A stretch of DNA of 64,000 nt from NCBI RefSeq assembly GCF_010993705.1, contig NZ_WOFO01000002.1:434001-498000 (forward strand), given 5' to 3'. Positions 9,482 to 18,720 of this stretch are shown in pieces. The stretch is from Cyclobacterium sp. SYSU L10401. GTDB taxonomy: Bacteria; Bacteroidota; Bacteroidia; Cytophagales; Cyclobacteriaceae. A program made the position numbers and the translations under genes. Position 1 is the first letter of the stretch. Every line of letters starts with the position of its first letter. The notes under the pieces were generated by a model that had not been told where the DNA came from, did no database searches, and saw only the letters and a program-made list of their open reading frames with translations.

Positions 9482-12400
9482 GTGAGTAACAGGAAAAAGT
9501 CAATACTTTGTGCAGTTGTGTCCATCCCAATCATTGTTTTCTTTGCTGGTGTAGGGATCATTTATTTCAAACAGGATAAGATTTCAAGGGAAGTTGTTCA
9601 ATCATTAAACGAAACCTTCAAAGGCCGCCTGGAGATTGATGCCATCAGTCTATCTCCTTTCGCTTCTTTCCCATATATTTCCATTGAAGGTAAAGGCATT
9701 CGTTTCTTTGAGGAGAAGAACGCTTCCAGTAATCCTTTATATCAGGCCGAGGAAATTTACATAGGCTTTGATATTTTTAATGTGATTTTTGGCGATCTGG
9801 CCATCAAAAGCCTGAAAGTGAAAAACGGTCACCTTGATCTGATTAAAGACCAGACAGGAAATATCAATTTGCTCGAAGCTAAACAATTGAATGAAGAAAG
9901 CACATCTTCAGGGGAGGGTTCGATCGAAGTTGACTTGCAGGAAGTAAGCCTCAGCAATATGCGTCTGGCCTATCTGGATCAGCTGGACTCCACCAAAGTG
10001 GAAGTTCAGGTTGAACAATTAAAGGGCAGCATTTCCCTGATGGAAAACCATTATTCTTTAGGGGTTGAAAGCAAAGTCATACTGGACTACAGTCAGGCTG
10101 GTCAAGCTTCTTTTTTCTATCAAAAGCCGGTCAACATTGATTGGCAGATGGATTTTGACCAAACGAAATCCTTGCTCACCATATTACCATCCAAACTTGA
10201 ACTGCAAGGAGCACAATTCAGCCTGGATGGTACAGTTGATTTTGACAAAGATTTCTTTACCGACTTGAAAATTTATGGAGAAAAGCCGGATTTTTCCCTT
10301 TTTGCTGCCTTTGCGCCAGAAACAATAGGCGAAACCCTGAAAAAATACGACAGTGAAGGTCAAATATACTTTTTAGGCACCATTAAGGGCAAGGCTGCAA
10401 GCGGACACTTCCCTTTGGTCAGTGTAGAGTTCGGTTGTGAAAATGCCTATTTTGTTAATCCAAGTGCCGACAAAAAAGTGGATGAATTAAATTTCTCAGG
10501 CTTTTTCACCAACGGAGCGGAAAGAAACCTTAAAACCAGCGAATTCCGGTTACAACAGTTTTATGCCAAACCGGATGAGGGTGTTTTTGACGGGCAACTT
10601 GTAATCAGAAACTTTGAAGACCCCTATATAAAGGCCAAACTAAAAACAGAATTGGACCTGGAGTTTATTGGAGATTTCTTTGAGATAGAAGGCCTTAGGC
10701 AATTGAAAGGTAAAATCAAGCTGGACATGGATCTGGACGAAATTATGGATATGAATGAACCCAATCTAAGTCTTGCAAAACTCAAAGAAGGCATGGATAG
10801 CGAACTCACGATTCAAAACCTGTCCTTTAACATTCCCGGATATCCCCTACCTGTAACAGAAGCCAATGGGCATGCCATCATGAAAGATGGGATGGTTTCA
10901 TTGCACAACCTTTCCTTTTTACTAGGAAACTCTGACTTCAGTTTCGATGGTGAATTGAGTGATTTTACTTCCTTATTTCATGGCTTTGACGAAAACATAA
11001 GTTTTGGGTTTTCTGCTTCCTCCAATGAAATCAACCTCCCCGAATTGCTTTCTTTTGACAGCAGCCTGATGTCGCCATCCGGTGAAATCATCAATGACCT
11101 AAAAATGAAAGTTGCCTTCCATACCAATGCCCGGAAATTGAAGCAATTTACCTACCTGCCGGAAGGGAATTTCGAGGTACTTGATTTTTATGCCAAACTT
11201 AAGCACTACCCGCATGTTTTTCATGACTTTGATGTCAAGGTATCGATTTCTGAAAATGATCTGGAGGTAAATGATTTCACCGGAGAGATTGATGGTAGTG
11301 ATTTCCACTTTTCTGGATTATTGCAGCATTATCCGAAGTGGTTTCAACCTGTCAAAAAAGGTTTGTCTCAGTTTACCTTTGATTTCAGCTCCAATCACTT
11401 CAAAATCAAGGATTTGCTCACCTATAATGGGGTAAATTACCTTCCGGAGGATTACCTGGAAGAAGAATTAAAAGATTTTTCCCTGGAAGGTAATCTGGAT
11501 TTATGGTACGATACCACCTTCAGGGCAGCAGACTTGCGATTGTCCCACCTGGATGCAAAACTTAACTTACATCCTCTGAAAATAGATGATTTTTCAGGAA
11601 AGCTTCATTTTGAAGCTGGAAAGCTTAACATTCAGGATTTTGGAGGTAAAATGGGTGAAAGCGACTTCAGAATCGATATGAACTATTATATGGGGGCAGA
11701 TAGCCTCCAAAGGGAGCATTCCAATACCTTCGATTTACGGGCAGCAAGTTTGGATTTGGACGCCTTGATGGCCTATGATCCGAATGAAAAGGATCCAAAA
11801 AGTCATGAGGATACATTTAATATTTTTGATCTTCCATTTTCAGACATGATTTTTACAGCCGATATCAAAAAAATGAATTACCACACCTTTTGGCTGGAAA
11901 ATGTAAAAGCCAGCATGAGAAGTACCCGTGACCATTACCTGTATGTGGACAGTCTTTCCCTACAAACAGCAGATGGCAAAATGGGAATGAAAGGCTATTT
12001 TAACGGTTCGGATCCGAAGCACATTTATTTTCACAGCGATCTGACCGCTGATCTTCTGGACATTGACAAGCTCATGATCAAGTTCGATAACTTTGGGCAG
12101 GACTTGATGATCAATGAAAACCTGCACGGGAAAGTGAGTGGTACCATTACCAGCAAATTCCTGGTTCACCCTGACCTGACCCCTATTATAGAGAAGAGCG
12201 AAGCCCATATGGACCTGACTGTAATCCAGGGAAGTCTGGTAAATTTCACTCCCCTACAGGCCATGTCTTCCTATTTTAAGGACAAGAATTTGAATCTGGT
12301 TCGTTTTGACACCTTGCAAAACACTTTTGACATCAAGGACGGCATGTTGCTGATTCCCAATATGACAGTCAATTCGAGCCTGGGCTTCATAGAGCTGTCA

Positions 12401-12634
12401 GGAAGGCAGGGGTTGGATTTAAGCATGGATTATTTTATCAGGGTACCCCTGGGAATGGTCACCCAGGTTGGTTTCCGCTCCCTTTTTGGAGGCAGGAATA
12501 AGAATGAAATCAACCCCGATCAGGAAGATAACATCGTCTATCGGGATGAAAATAAAAAAGTTAGATTTGTCAATATACATGTAAAGGGTACACCGGAAGA
12601 CTACCAGTTTAGCCTGGGGAAAAATAAGGAATAG
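9482..12634 (+). CDS. AsmA-like protein (large inner-membrane-anchored periplasmic protein)
   Basis: 1050 residues, starting at GTG. The upstream frame reaches a stop at 9467 without an ATG, so GTG is the only nearby start. One N-terminal membrane anchor (ILCAVVSIPIIVFFAGVGIIY) is followed by a long periplasmic beta-rich region with AsmA-type N-terminal features (LEIDAISLSPFASFPYISIEGKGI) and an AsmA-like C-terminal domain (LDIDKLMIKFDNFG ... SSLGFIELSGRQGLDLSMDYFIRVPL). AsmA-family proteins are now thought to bridge the envelope and move phospholipids; that role here is inference. It stands alone, and its 3' end faces the YceI operon 14 bp away. Confidence 0.85.
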   Translation: MSNRKKSILCAVVSIPIIVFFAGVGIIYFKQDKISREVVQSLNETFKGRLEIDAISLSPFASFPYISIEGKGIRFFEEKNASSNPLYQAEEIYIGFDIFNVIFGDLAIKSLKVKNGHLDLIKDQTGNINLLEAKQLNEESTSSGEGSIEVDLQEVSLSNMRLAYLDQLDSTKVEVQVEQLKGSISLMENHYSLGVESKVILDYSQAGQASFFYQKPVNIDWQMDFDQTKSLLTILPSKLELQGAQFSLDGTVDFDKDFFTDLKIYGEKPDFSLFAAFAPETIGETLKKYDSEGQIYFLGTIKGKAASGHFPLVSVEFGCENAYFVNPSADKKVDELNFSGFFTNGAERNLKTSEFRLQQFYAKPDEGVFDGQLVIRNFEDPYIKAKLKTELDLEFIGDFFEIEGLRQLKGKIKLDMDLDEIMDMNEPNLSLAKLKEGMDSELTIQNLSFNIPGYPLPVTEANGHAIMKDGMVSLHNLSFLLGNSDFSFDGELSDFTSLFHGFDENISFGFSASSNEINLPELLSFDSSLMSPSGEIINDLKMKVAFHTNARKLKQFTYLPEGNFEVLDFYAKLKHYPHVFHDFDVKVSISENDLEVNDFTGEIDGSDFHFSGLLQHYPKWFQPVKKGLSQFTFDFSSNHFKIKDLLTYNGVNYLPEDYLEEELKDFSLEGNLDLWYDTTFRAADLRLSHLDAKLNLHPLKIDDFSGKLHFEAGKLNIQDFGGKMGESDFRIDMNYYMGADSLQREHSNTFDLRAASLDLDALMAYDPNEKDPKSHEDTFNIFDLPFSDMIFTADIKKMNYHTFWLENVKASMRSTRDHYLYVDSLSLQTADGKMGMKGYFNGSDPKHIYFHSDLTADLLDIDKLMIKFDNFGQDLMINENLHGKVSGTITSKFLVHPDLTPIIEKSEAHMDLTVIQGSLVNFTPLQAMSSYFKDKNLNLVRFDTLQNTFDIKDGMLLIPNMTVNSSLGFIELSGRQGLDLSMDYFIRVPLGMVTQVGFRSLFGGRNKNEINPDQEDNIVYRDENKKVRFVNIHVKGTPEDYQFSLGKNKE

Positions 12635-12648
12635 CCATTCTTTTTGAC

Positions 12649-13185
12649 CTACCCGGGACTCATGTGCAATTTGATCTCTAGATCTATGGCTTCCTCCACA
12701 CTTACCAATCCTCCCAGCCGGCTTGGTGCTTCCAGATCCAGCTCCTCAAAAGACAGCTGTACTTTACCTTCCAAAACGGACTGATTCCTGTCAAACAATA
12801 CTCTATCTAACCTCAAACCCTTACCCGCCAGGTTAATGGCCAAATCACCGTAAAGGTTGGATTGTCCCCTGAAAAGACGGAGAACCCTGACTTCACAAAG
12901 CGGGTATTCGTCGGCCTTCAAGGTCCTGCGAAAATCCCCATTCAATATAAAATTTCCGCAGCCGAATTCCTTTACAGGAATATTGAAATCAAGGCTGGAA
13001 CCAGCGGTAGGAATGGCTCCCAAATACAAGGTATCGCCAGTCTGTTCTTTGCCGTAACTGCATTCAAAATCACCTATAGAAGTTTTTCCCTTTACGGTAA
13101 TTTCTTTATGCTGGATGACAAAAGCTTCTTTCTGAAGGCTTCCCATCCAAAGGATACAACACAACAAAAGACTGGCGATACGCAT
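12649..13185 (-). CDS. YceI-like periplasmic protein
   Basis: 178 residues with an N-terminal signal peptide (RIASLLLCCILWMGSL). The body has the YceI strand pattern: an initial VKGKTSIGDFECSY strand, FNIPVKEF, then a GNFILNGDFRRTLKADEYP segment corresponding to the LKSxxFFDVxxYP region of YceI. It lacks the usual KR..DxKNxHLR sequences, so it is a divergent member. YceI proteins have a lipocalin-like barrel and bind polyisoprenoids. It is the last gene of a three-gene operon with the barrel protein (21 bp upstream) and a canonical YceI. Confidence 0.7.
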   Translation of the reverse strand: MRIASLLLCCILWMGSLQKEAFVIQHKEITVKGKTSIGDFECSYGKEQTGDTLYLGAIPTAGSSLDFNIPVKEFGCGNFILNGDFRRTLKADEYPLCEVRVLRLFRGQSNLYGDLAINLAGKGLRLDRVLFDRNQSVLEGKVQLSFEELDLEAPSRLGGLVSVEEAIDLEIKLHMSPG

Positions 13186-13206
13186 GATCTTGTGACTTAT
13201 TAAAGA

Positions 13207-14493
13207 TTAAAAACCTATAACACCTTCAATCATCAGGCCGTTGAATTTTCCACCGTTTCTGATATCGGCAACGGCAAAGTCCTGATAATTCTGGCTCACA
13301 TATTCCAATTTCGCTAAAATATTTTTGGTAATAAACCAGCCTCCACCGACTTGCACCCTGTTGATGCCGGGCTCCAGGCCATTGGCCATCTCACCTCCCA
13401 CCTGATTGTACCTTCCTGCCAGGTAAAATTTGTCCATGGCTCCAAACCGGTATACCGCATCTACGCCTACCTGGTTCCAGGTCCTGTCCTCAGTTTCATT
13501 GGCAGCCTTTCCTTTGGACTGCTCCAAGGTGCCAAATAATTCCAGACCCTGGAACTTCACAAATGGATTTAGCACCAGTGCTGTGACGTTATCCCTCATA
13601 CCCGGATTAAACCTACCTGAAGTAAAATTACCGGCAGTGGAAGCCAGGGTATTTTCCATGGCCAGGTAATACCTGGATCCTGCCCTGTCACCAGACCAGA
13701 GGGTATTGTTTACCGAACCAGCAGTGGTATAAACAGATCCGGTTAATCTTAGCCTTACTTCATCGTCAAGGGTTTTATCATAACCCAATTTACCTATAAA
13801 AGAAGGCTTTCTTCGGCTGGGATTGGTGACTCCTCCCTGGATCTCACCACCAGTCATAGAGGCTACCGCCAAAAACCCATTGTCTTGATAAATAACCTCT
13901 GCACCTATCTCGGTAGCAAAAGCATCCATGATGTAGTTGCCTACAAATGGATTGTAAACGGCATTTCCATTGTCTGATCTCCTGTAGTGGGAATCTCCAT
14001 AGTTGATTTCCATATGACCAACCTTAATGGTTACCTTCTCCATGACTTGATCGAAAAAGGAGCTGTTTAGAAATTGGAGTTTGTCAAACTGCAGGTAACC
14101 TCCTTTAACCCAGGTTTCAGGGTGGTGTCTGGAAGAAAGGTAGGTAATAAGATTAAGCCGAATTCCATCTGCCAGTGCCACATCAATGTTCAAATTGGCC
14201 GTGGCCAGGTTAAATCCAGAACCAATATCCATCAATTGATTGGTATTGACACCATTTTCATTCATTACCGGACTTGCCGTGTTTTCGTGACTCAGGGATT
14301 GGAACTGCTGAGCAAACGCCCCTCCTATTCTTACCCTGACCCCATCAAAAGCCACTGTATCAGCTTTCCCGGTTTCAAATACATTGATTCCTCGTTGGTC
14401 ATAAGGTCTCCAAAATTGCATGTCTCGCTGCTGGGCCATGCTGGTAAAGGACCACAAAATTGCTGCTGCTACTAATATAATTTTGCTTTTCAT
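13207..14493 (-). CDS. Outer-membrane beta-barrel/porin-like protein
   Basis: 428 residues with signal peptide MKSKIILVAAAILWSFTSMAQ. Alternating amphipathic strands fill the protein, ending in GLMIEGVIGF with a terminal Phe as expected for BAM substrates. A conserved-looking central part (VTIKVGHMEINYGDSHYRRSDNG) resembles the loop of porin-like proteins. It lies between two YceI genes with gaps of 13 and 21 bp, so the three are almost surely one transcript. The barrel may admit or bind the ligand of the YceI proteins, which is inference. The substrate is unknown. Confidence 0.8.
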   Translation of the reverse strand: MKSKIILVAAAILWSFTSMAQQRDMQFWRPYDQRGINVFETGKADTVAFDGVRVRIGGAFAQQFQSLSHENTASPVMNENGVNTNQLMDIGSGFNLATANLNIDVALADGIRLNLITYLSSRHHPETWVKGGYLQFDKLQFLNSSFFDQVMEKVTIKVGHMEINYGDSHYRRSDNGNAVYNPFVGNYIMDAFATEIGAEVIYQDNGFLAVASMTGGEIQGGVTNPSRRKPSFIGKLGYDKTLDDEVRLRLTGSVYTTAGSVNNTLWSGDRAGSRYYLAMENTLASTAGNFTSGRFNPGMRDNVTALVLNPFVKFQGLELFGTLEQSKGKAANETEDRTWNQVGVDAVYRFGAMDKFYLAGRYNQVGGEMANGLEPGINRVQVGGGWFITKNILAKLEYVSQNYQDFAVADIRNGGKFNGLMIEGVIGF

Positions 14494-14506
14494 GATAATA
14501 AAAGTT

Positions 14507-15085
14507 TTAATTTACTGGGTTAAGATTCATTTCAATTGTAATGCTCATGTCATCGCCTGTTTTGATCGTTCCAAAAACAGCGGTAGGTGGATCCACACCA
14601 AAATCAGTCAGTTTTATTTTTGCCGAGCCCCTTACCTTGACTTCGGATCCATCAGGAGAGAGGCTTAAAAGAAAAGGAACGGTACGGGTTTCTCCGGCAA
14701 TCTGAAGTCTCCCGGAAGCTTTCCAGTCATTTCCGCCATCCTGATTGGCTTCTAGCAGGGTAAAGGTAATATTCGGGTGATCTCCTTCATTCAGCGCCTT
14801 GTAGGCATTGTTGTCCATTTGGTTTTTACCGCTTTTGAGAGAAGCTACGGGCATGGTAAATCTAGCCGAACCGATGCTAGTAACCTTTCCGGCAGAAATT
14901 CTCATCGAAGCATTCCCCTGAACATCTGAGGACACCATGTCCCAGTCATGAAGGGTAGAAGTGCCGGACACTTTCATTTCAGGTTTACCGGAAATTTTAT
15001 AGGATTGTTGGGTAAAGGCTTGTTGGCTGAACAGCCCCACAAAAATCAAAGCTGCCAATACCAATTTTTTGGAGATTATATACAT
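14507..15085 (-). CDS. YceI family protein
   Basis: 192 residues from the ATG at 15085, which gives a standard signal peptide (MYIISKKLVLAALIFVGLFSQQAFTQ). The ATG at 15115 would add ten residues before it. YceI features: SGTSTLHDWDM, MPVASLKSGKNQMDNNAYKAL, HPNITFTL, and a C-terminal IKLTDFGVDPPTAVFGTIKTGD strand pair. These periplasmic barrels bind isoprenoid-like lipids; the true ligand is unknown. It is the first gene of the operon with the barrel protein and the YceI-like gene. A TAnnTTTG promoter box sits about 70 bp upstream. Confidence 0.9.
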   Translation of the reverse strand: MYIISKKLVLAALIFVGLFSQQAFTQQSYKISGKPEMKVSGTSTLHDWDMVSSDVQGNASMRISAGKVTSIGSARFTMPVASLKSGKNQMDNNAYKALNEGDHPNITFTLLEANQDGGNDWKASGRLQIAGETRTVPFLLSLSPDGSEVKVRGSAKIKLTDFGVDPPTAVFGTIKTGDDMSITIEMNLNPVN

Positions 15086-15157
15086 AATAATGTGGTTTAG
15101 GTCAATAAAAAACAATATTTTGTTTATAAAATACTGTTTTTTTCAATTTTGATACCT

Positions 15158-15165
15158 CAAAGGTA
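15158..15165 (-). promoter_or_regulatory. Candidate Bacteroidota -7 box for the YceI operon
   Basis: On the minus strand the sequence is TACCTTTG, a full match to TAnnTTTG. No TTG at the ideal -33 spacing was found. The implied 5' UTR is about 65 nt before the ATG at 15085. Confidence 0.4.
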
Positions 15166-15323
15166 TAGAGAGCCAACTTACAAAAACATGACCAAAATCA
15201 GTAAAAAATATGATCTTTTCTTTTAGTTCGCGCCAGTGAATCAGTAATTAATCCTCCCGTTTCACAGGAAAGGAAAAAGCCATGTTAGAATTAATTATTT
15301 GTTTAGTTACTAACGCAAAAAAA

Positions 15324-15352
15324 TAAGCTATGAAATAGAATTTCATAGCTTA
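15324..15352 (-). terminator. Strong terminator downstream of the tRNA-like RNA
   Basis: Perfect 13-bp stem (TAAGCTATGAAAT / ATTTCATAGCTTA) with a 3-nt loop. On the minus strand it is followed at once by TTTTTTT. There is no T-run on the plus strand, so it serves a minus-strand transcript, which can only be the tRNA-like unit just upstream. Confidence 0.75.
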
Positions 15353-15472
15353 AGTCAATTAACAATAAACCCAAAATAACCAAGTTGTAAAAGAAGGATT
15401 CGAACCTTCCATGAAAAACTTCACCGCCAGACCCTTTAAAAGGCTTTACATGTCTTAAATCCCTCTGATTTA
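15324..15472 (-). ncRNA. Putative small RNA with a tRNA-like acceptor stem and T-arm
   Basis: On the minus strand a 7-bp acceptor (TGTAAAG with TTTTACA, one G-U) encloses 65 nt (15386-15450). Its 3' half is a perfect T-arm: GAAGG, loop TTCGAAT, CCTTC. Between acceptor and T-arm there are only 34 nt, too few for normal D and anticodon arms; short hairpins CCTT/AAGG and GTGAA/TTCAT could fill them. CCA is not encoded. A TAnnTTTG box lies upstream and a strong terminator downstream, giving a transcript of about 150 nt. It could be a degenerate tRNA or a dedicated tRNA-like sRNA. I could not assign an anticodon. Confidence 0.45.
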
Positions 15473-15478
15473 ATAATA

Positions 15479-15486
15479 CAAAGATA
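15479..15486 (-). promoter_or_regulatory. Candidate -7 box of the tRNA-like RNA
   Basis: TATCTTTG on the minus strand matches TAnnTTTG exactly, about 30 nt upstream of the acceptor stem. The -33 element is not clear in the AT-rich upstream DNA. Confidence 0.4.
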
Positions 15487-15664
15487 GAGAAAAAAATTAT
15501 TTTAGAAAAGAAAGGTGTTCTTTTTATAAAAATTTATTTTAATTAAATTTTTACCTCAAAAAATTACGAATTATCTAATTTTATACCTGGAAAAGCGGTA
15601 TCAATTAACAATATTATATTCTGTATGTGAGATTATTTCAGAGTCAAAAAAAATATTCTTCTAA

Positions 15665-16212
15665 TTACTTGATCAATTCCTCTTCAATGATCAGATTCTC
15701 TTCCCAAAACCATTCTCCATTGACCTTTTCTAATTTCCGGTGTTTGCTTCCGGGTGCATGGGGACTGTCATTTTTTATGACCCACCTGGCATCTCCTGCC
15801 TTTACTTCAGCATACGCTTCCATCCCTGCCAGGTTATGGTGTTCCTCCGGGTCATTTTCATGGTCCTACACTTCTTCAGCCCCATTGGCATAGCGGATAT
15901 AAATCAAACTACTTTCTGGTAGCAAATAAGGGTACATGGGGCAAAAAGAATCCTACAGGCATAAAGAATGGTTGTCCACCGCCATCTTGCTTCAATTTAC
16001 CCAACTTTTTCTCTGCCCATGAGGCCACTTTATAATCATTCCTTACGCTGTCTCCTTCCTCAGGATACTTGTCCCTTCAGTGCCCCTACCCAATCGTTAA
16101 GGTCATCTACGGCAATGAACAACACATTGGGTGGCTCATTCGACTGAGCAAGGACCGGACTGCCGGTCAAAAACAGTCCTATACAGGCAATCCATAACTT
16201 CAGTAACAACAT
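15665..16212 (-). pseudogene. Sulfatase pseudogene (iduronate-2-sulfatase-like), multiple deletions and stops
   Basis: The minus strand begins with a signal peptide and PPNVLFIAVDDLNDWVGALKG, the metal-binding start of an S1 sulfatase. The frame then breaks. Pieces that follow are DYKVASWAEKKLG, PFFMPVGFFLPHVPLF, an in-frame TAG, then IRYANGAEEV, a second TAG, and DHENDPEEHHNLAG to a normal C terminus. The C-x-P-S-R formylglycine region and most of the catalytic core are gone: about 180 codons remain of an expected 480 or more. It lies directly downstream of the cytochrome c-dehydrogenase gene on the same strand. It cannot be functional. Confidence 0.85.
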
Positions 16213-16224
16213 AATATTTTCAAT

Positions 16225-17970
16225 TTAATGAAAAGCAAGTTTCCATATATTGCCCCCTTTTTCCCTGCCACCATATTCCAAAACATACAGGGCACCACCC
16301 AAAAGAACCGCATCTACTGGTTGGGAAAAACCCTCAGCAACCCGATAACTGTGAAGGCTAAAATTGTTCTCATTATCATCGTATTCCAGGTCCAGCAGCA
16401 ATAAGTCTTCGCCGTTATTTGTGAAAGGCTGCATCAGGACCGAACGCTTCCCATTGGTATACCTCAAAACCAGCGCTTTGTTTTTAAATCTTCCCGGAAG
16501 CTCTCCTTTGGTATCGAAGACCAAACCCAGGGGAGAAGAATGGGGAGTGAAGGTAGTCATACCTATCCCCAAATCAGAAGCATCCTGAATTTTTCCGGAA
16601 AGAGTATCTCTGAATTTATCCGCATCCGGACCATAATTCACAAAGCCCGGACTAAATATTACACCTGCAGGCCTTTCAGGGAAGTCAGGATCATTGTAAA
16701 AATCATCCGGCCAGGCAGCAGCACCCGGGTTTAAAAAGGGATCCTTTTCCGGATCAGGTTCCCAATCCGCAAATTGCTGGGGTGTGTGCATGCCTCCCAT
16801 TACCCAGGGATAGCCATAATGGTGCCCTTCCCTTACCCAAATCATATCTTCATTCTGATCGTAGTCTCCTGAATTTACCACAGCGAATAAACGGCCCTCC
16901 CCATCCAGTGCCAGGTCGAAAGCATTTCGTATACCCTCTGCAAAAAGGAAGCCCCTACGGACCAGTTCGTCCCTGTTGTTTGGAAGAAAAAGGTCCTTAC
17001 TATCAATGGGGATGCGGAAAATTTTGGCTGTGAGGGCCTCATCCCTGGAATGGGGGTAGGCCCCCAGGTTATCCTGAACTTCACCATGATCGGTACGACT
17101 TCCACTCACGACAAAAATAGATCCTCCATCCCTGCTTACCTGTAAAGCCGACCAACCATGATCAAATGGGGTATTGGTGGTTCCGTATGCTTCCGTAGTA
17201 AAAACTACTTCTACGACCTTTTGACCTTCCTCGTCCCAATACACCCGCACCATCCTTCCTTCGGTCCCTTTATTGTCATTCACACGGGTGTTTCCGCTTA
17301 AATAAAGCTGCCCTTTCCACATGGTTGCTCCCTGTAACCGAAGTATTCCGTGGTCTTCCAGATCCAAAACCTTTACTGGCACCTGAGGAAGTTCCGTAGC
17401 GATGCGATAAACTTCCCCTTTCAAGGTGGCGTACCACAGGTATTTACCACCCTGGCTTTGCCAAATCCTTACGGCTCCCGGAGCCACTTTTGCCCAGTGG
17501 TCAATCTCAATTTCCTGATCTAAAGCCTGAGGAGAATGGATGGAATCGTTTACTTTGGCCAGATGCTCAAGATTCCTGATATGCCCTACCAACTGCCAAC
17601 GCTGCATTTCAGACAAAACCTCCTTGAAGGAGGGCATGACTCCTTTTCCTGAGGTCAACTTATAAAACAGCTGACCATCAGATTGAGATTGAACATTATC
17701 AGCGCGCAAATCAGCAGGTTGATTTCCCATCGCCTGACCGGCCGGGCCATCTCCACTTCCCGAGACTCCATGACAAGAGCTACAATACAGTTGAAAAAGT
17801 GCTTGTCCTTCAGTCAGATGTGCTTCTGCAGGGGGCAAAGGGTTGGTAAGCATAAGCGCACTTTCCGGTACCTCCCATTCAGAACCGACTTGTTTTTCTT
17901 TTTGATTACAAGAAAATAACAAACCAATTACAGCCAATATGGTCATTAAGGTATCCCGGGTTCGATGCAT
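16225..17970 (-). CDS. Cytochrome c - sorbosone/glucose dehydrogenase-like beta-propeller fusion lipoprotein
   Basis: 581 residues. The lipobox LLFSC gives lipidated Cys21. A class I cytochrome c domain follows (Cys63-Ser-Ser-Cys66-His67, probable axial Met112 in GVMPSF). Residues ~160-580 form a PQQ-dependent sugar dehydrogenase-like propeller (GWSALQVSRDGGSIFVVSGSRTDHGE, EGIRNAFDLALDGEGRLFAVVNSGD, HHYGYPWVMGG). Expected role: periplasmic oxidation of a sugar or sugar derivative, with electrons passed to the attached heme. PQQ dependence is not proven, as some relatives bind no PQQ. The decayed sulfatase 12 bp downstream suggests an old sulfated-carbohydrate operon. Confidence 0.85.
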   Translation of the reverse strand: MHRTRDTLMTILAVIGLLFSCNQKEKQVGSEWEVPESALMLTNPLPPAEAHLTEGQALFQLYCSSCHGVSGSGDGPAGQAMGNQPADLRADNVQSQSDGQLFYKLTSGKGVMPSFKEVLSEMQRWQLVGHIRNLEHLAKVNDSIHSPQALDQEIEIDHWAKVAPGAVRIWQSQGGKYLWYATLKGEVYRIATELPQVPVKVLDLEDHGILRLQGATMWKGQLYLSGNTRVNDNKGTEGRMVRVYWDEEGQKVVEVVFTTEAYGTTNTPFDHGWSALQVSRDGGSIFVVSGSRTDHGEVQDNLGAYPHSRDEALTAKIFRIPIDSKDLFLPNNRDELVRRGFLFAEGIRNAFDLALDGEGRLFAVVNSGDYDQNEDMIWVREGHHYGYPWVMGGMHTPQQFADWEPDPEKDPFLNPGAAAWPDDFYNDPDFPERPAGVIFSPGFVNYGPDADKFRDTLSGKIQDASDLGIGMTTFTPHSSPLGLVFDTKGELPGRFKNKALVLRYTNGKRSVLMQPFTNNGEDLLLLDLEYDDNENNFSLHSYRVAEGFSQPVDAVLLGGALYVLEYGGREKGGNIWKLAFH

Positions 17971-18120
17971 GGAGTATCAGGTACTAAACCCCCTTAAGAT
18001 AAAAAATATTTTTTGAAATTATTTCTCCTCCTTACCAATTTAACAAAAAAACGGTTTCATTTGGAGTACATACCTTATCATCCATGGTCAAGGGAACAAA
18101 TACCCAATTTTTTGTATCTT

Positions 18121-18128
18121 TAAATTTG
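18121..18128 (+). promoter_or_regulatory. Candidate -7 box for the small barrel gene
   Basis: TAAATTTG matches TAnnTTTG 33 bp before the ATG at 18162. A TTTTTTG run lies only 6 bp upstream, so the -33 element is not at the normal distance. Confidence 0.35.
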
Positions 18129-18161
18129 AATCATTATCATTTACCATTCTATACCTAAGAC

Positions 18162-18701
18162 ATGATCAAACAAACCTTTATAGCTGTCCTTTTCATGTTG
18201 CTTTCCTGGAAAAGCATGGCCCAGGAAGGCGTTAACCAAATTAATCTTGGATTCGATGCAGGGATAACCCTGAATGAATATTACCAAACCCAATTCCCGG
18301 CAGGATTTGGAGCCTCCATCAAAGGGCTTTATGGGCTGGGTTTGAATGGGCAGGTTTCCCTGACTGGCAACTACCTGTATTTCCCATTGGATCCGGCTTA
18401 TATTTTACCTACCGGGGAAAACCTGTCACTTCATCTTATCCCTGTTTTGGCTGGCTACCGGTTGAATTTTGAACCTTTTTTCTTCGAACCCCAAGTGGGC
18501 GGTACGCTGTTTATCAACCACTACAAAAATGAGCCCAACAGCTACTCAGAAAGTAATATTGAGTTTTCCTTTGCCGCAGAATTGGGCTATATGCTAAACA
18601 ATGTCGAATTGAGTTTGCGGTACCAGCATGCAGGACCATCCCCCTTTCAGATGGCCTTCCTGGGGATACGGGCGGCTTATATCATCCCCTTTGGTCTCTG
18701 A
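18162..18701 (+). CDS. Small outer-membrane beta-barrel protein
   Basis: 179 residues with signal peptide MIKQTFIAVLFMLLSWKSMAQ. The mature part has about eight amphipathic strands (GASIKGLYGLGLNGQVSLTGNY, VELSLRYQHAG, MAFLGIRAAYIIPFGL), in line with an eight-stranded OmpA/OmpX-like or porin-family barrel. It has no peptidoglycan-binding domain. It is a single gene with its own promoter-like box and a strong terminator after it. No specific role can be inferred. Confidence 0.75.
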   Translation: MIKQTFIAVLFMLLSWKSMAQEGVNQINLGFDAGITLNEYYQTQFPAGFGASIKGLYGLGLNGQVSLTGNYLYFPLDPAYILPTGENLSLHLIPVLAGYRLNFEPFFFEPQVGGTLFINHYKNEPNSYSESNIEFSFAAELGYMLNNVELSLRYQHAGPSPFQMAFLGIRAAYIIPFGL

Positions 18702-18720
18702 TAAAAAATGCTTGTCATAA

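Noticed and set aside
15386-15450. Normal tRNA gene
   Set aside because: Only 65 nt between the acceptor ends, no D-arm of normal size and no 7-nt anticodon loop; a UUA-like loop (15435-15441) was considered but its stem has mismatches.
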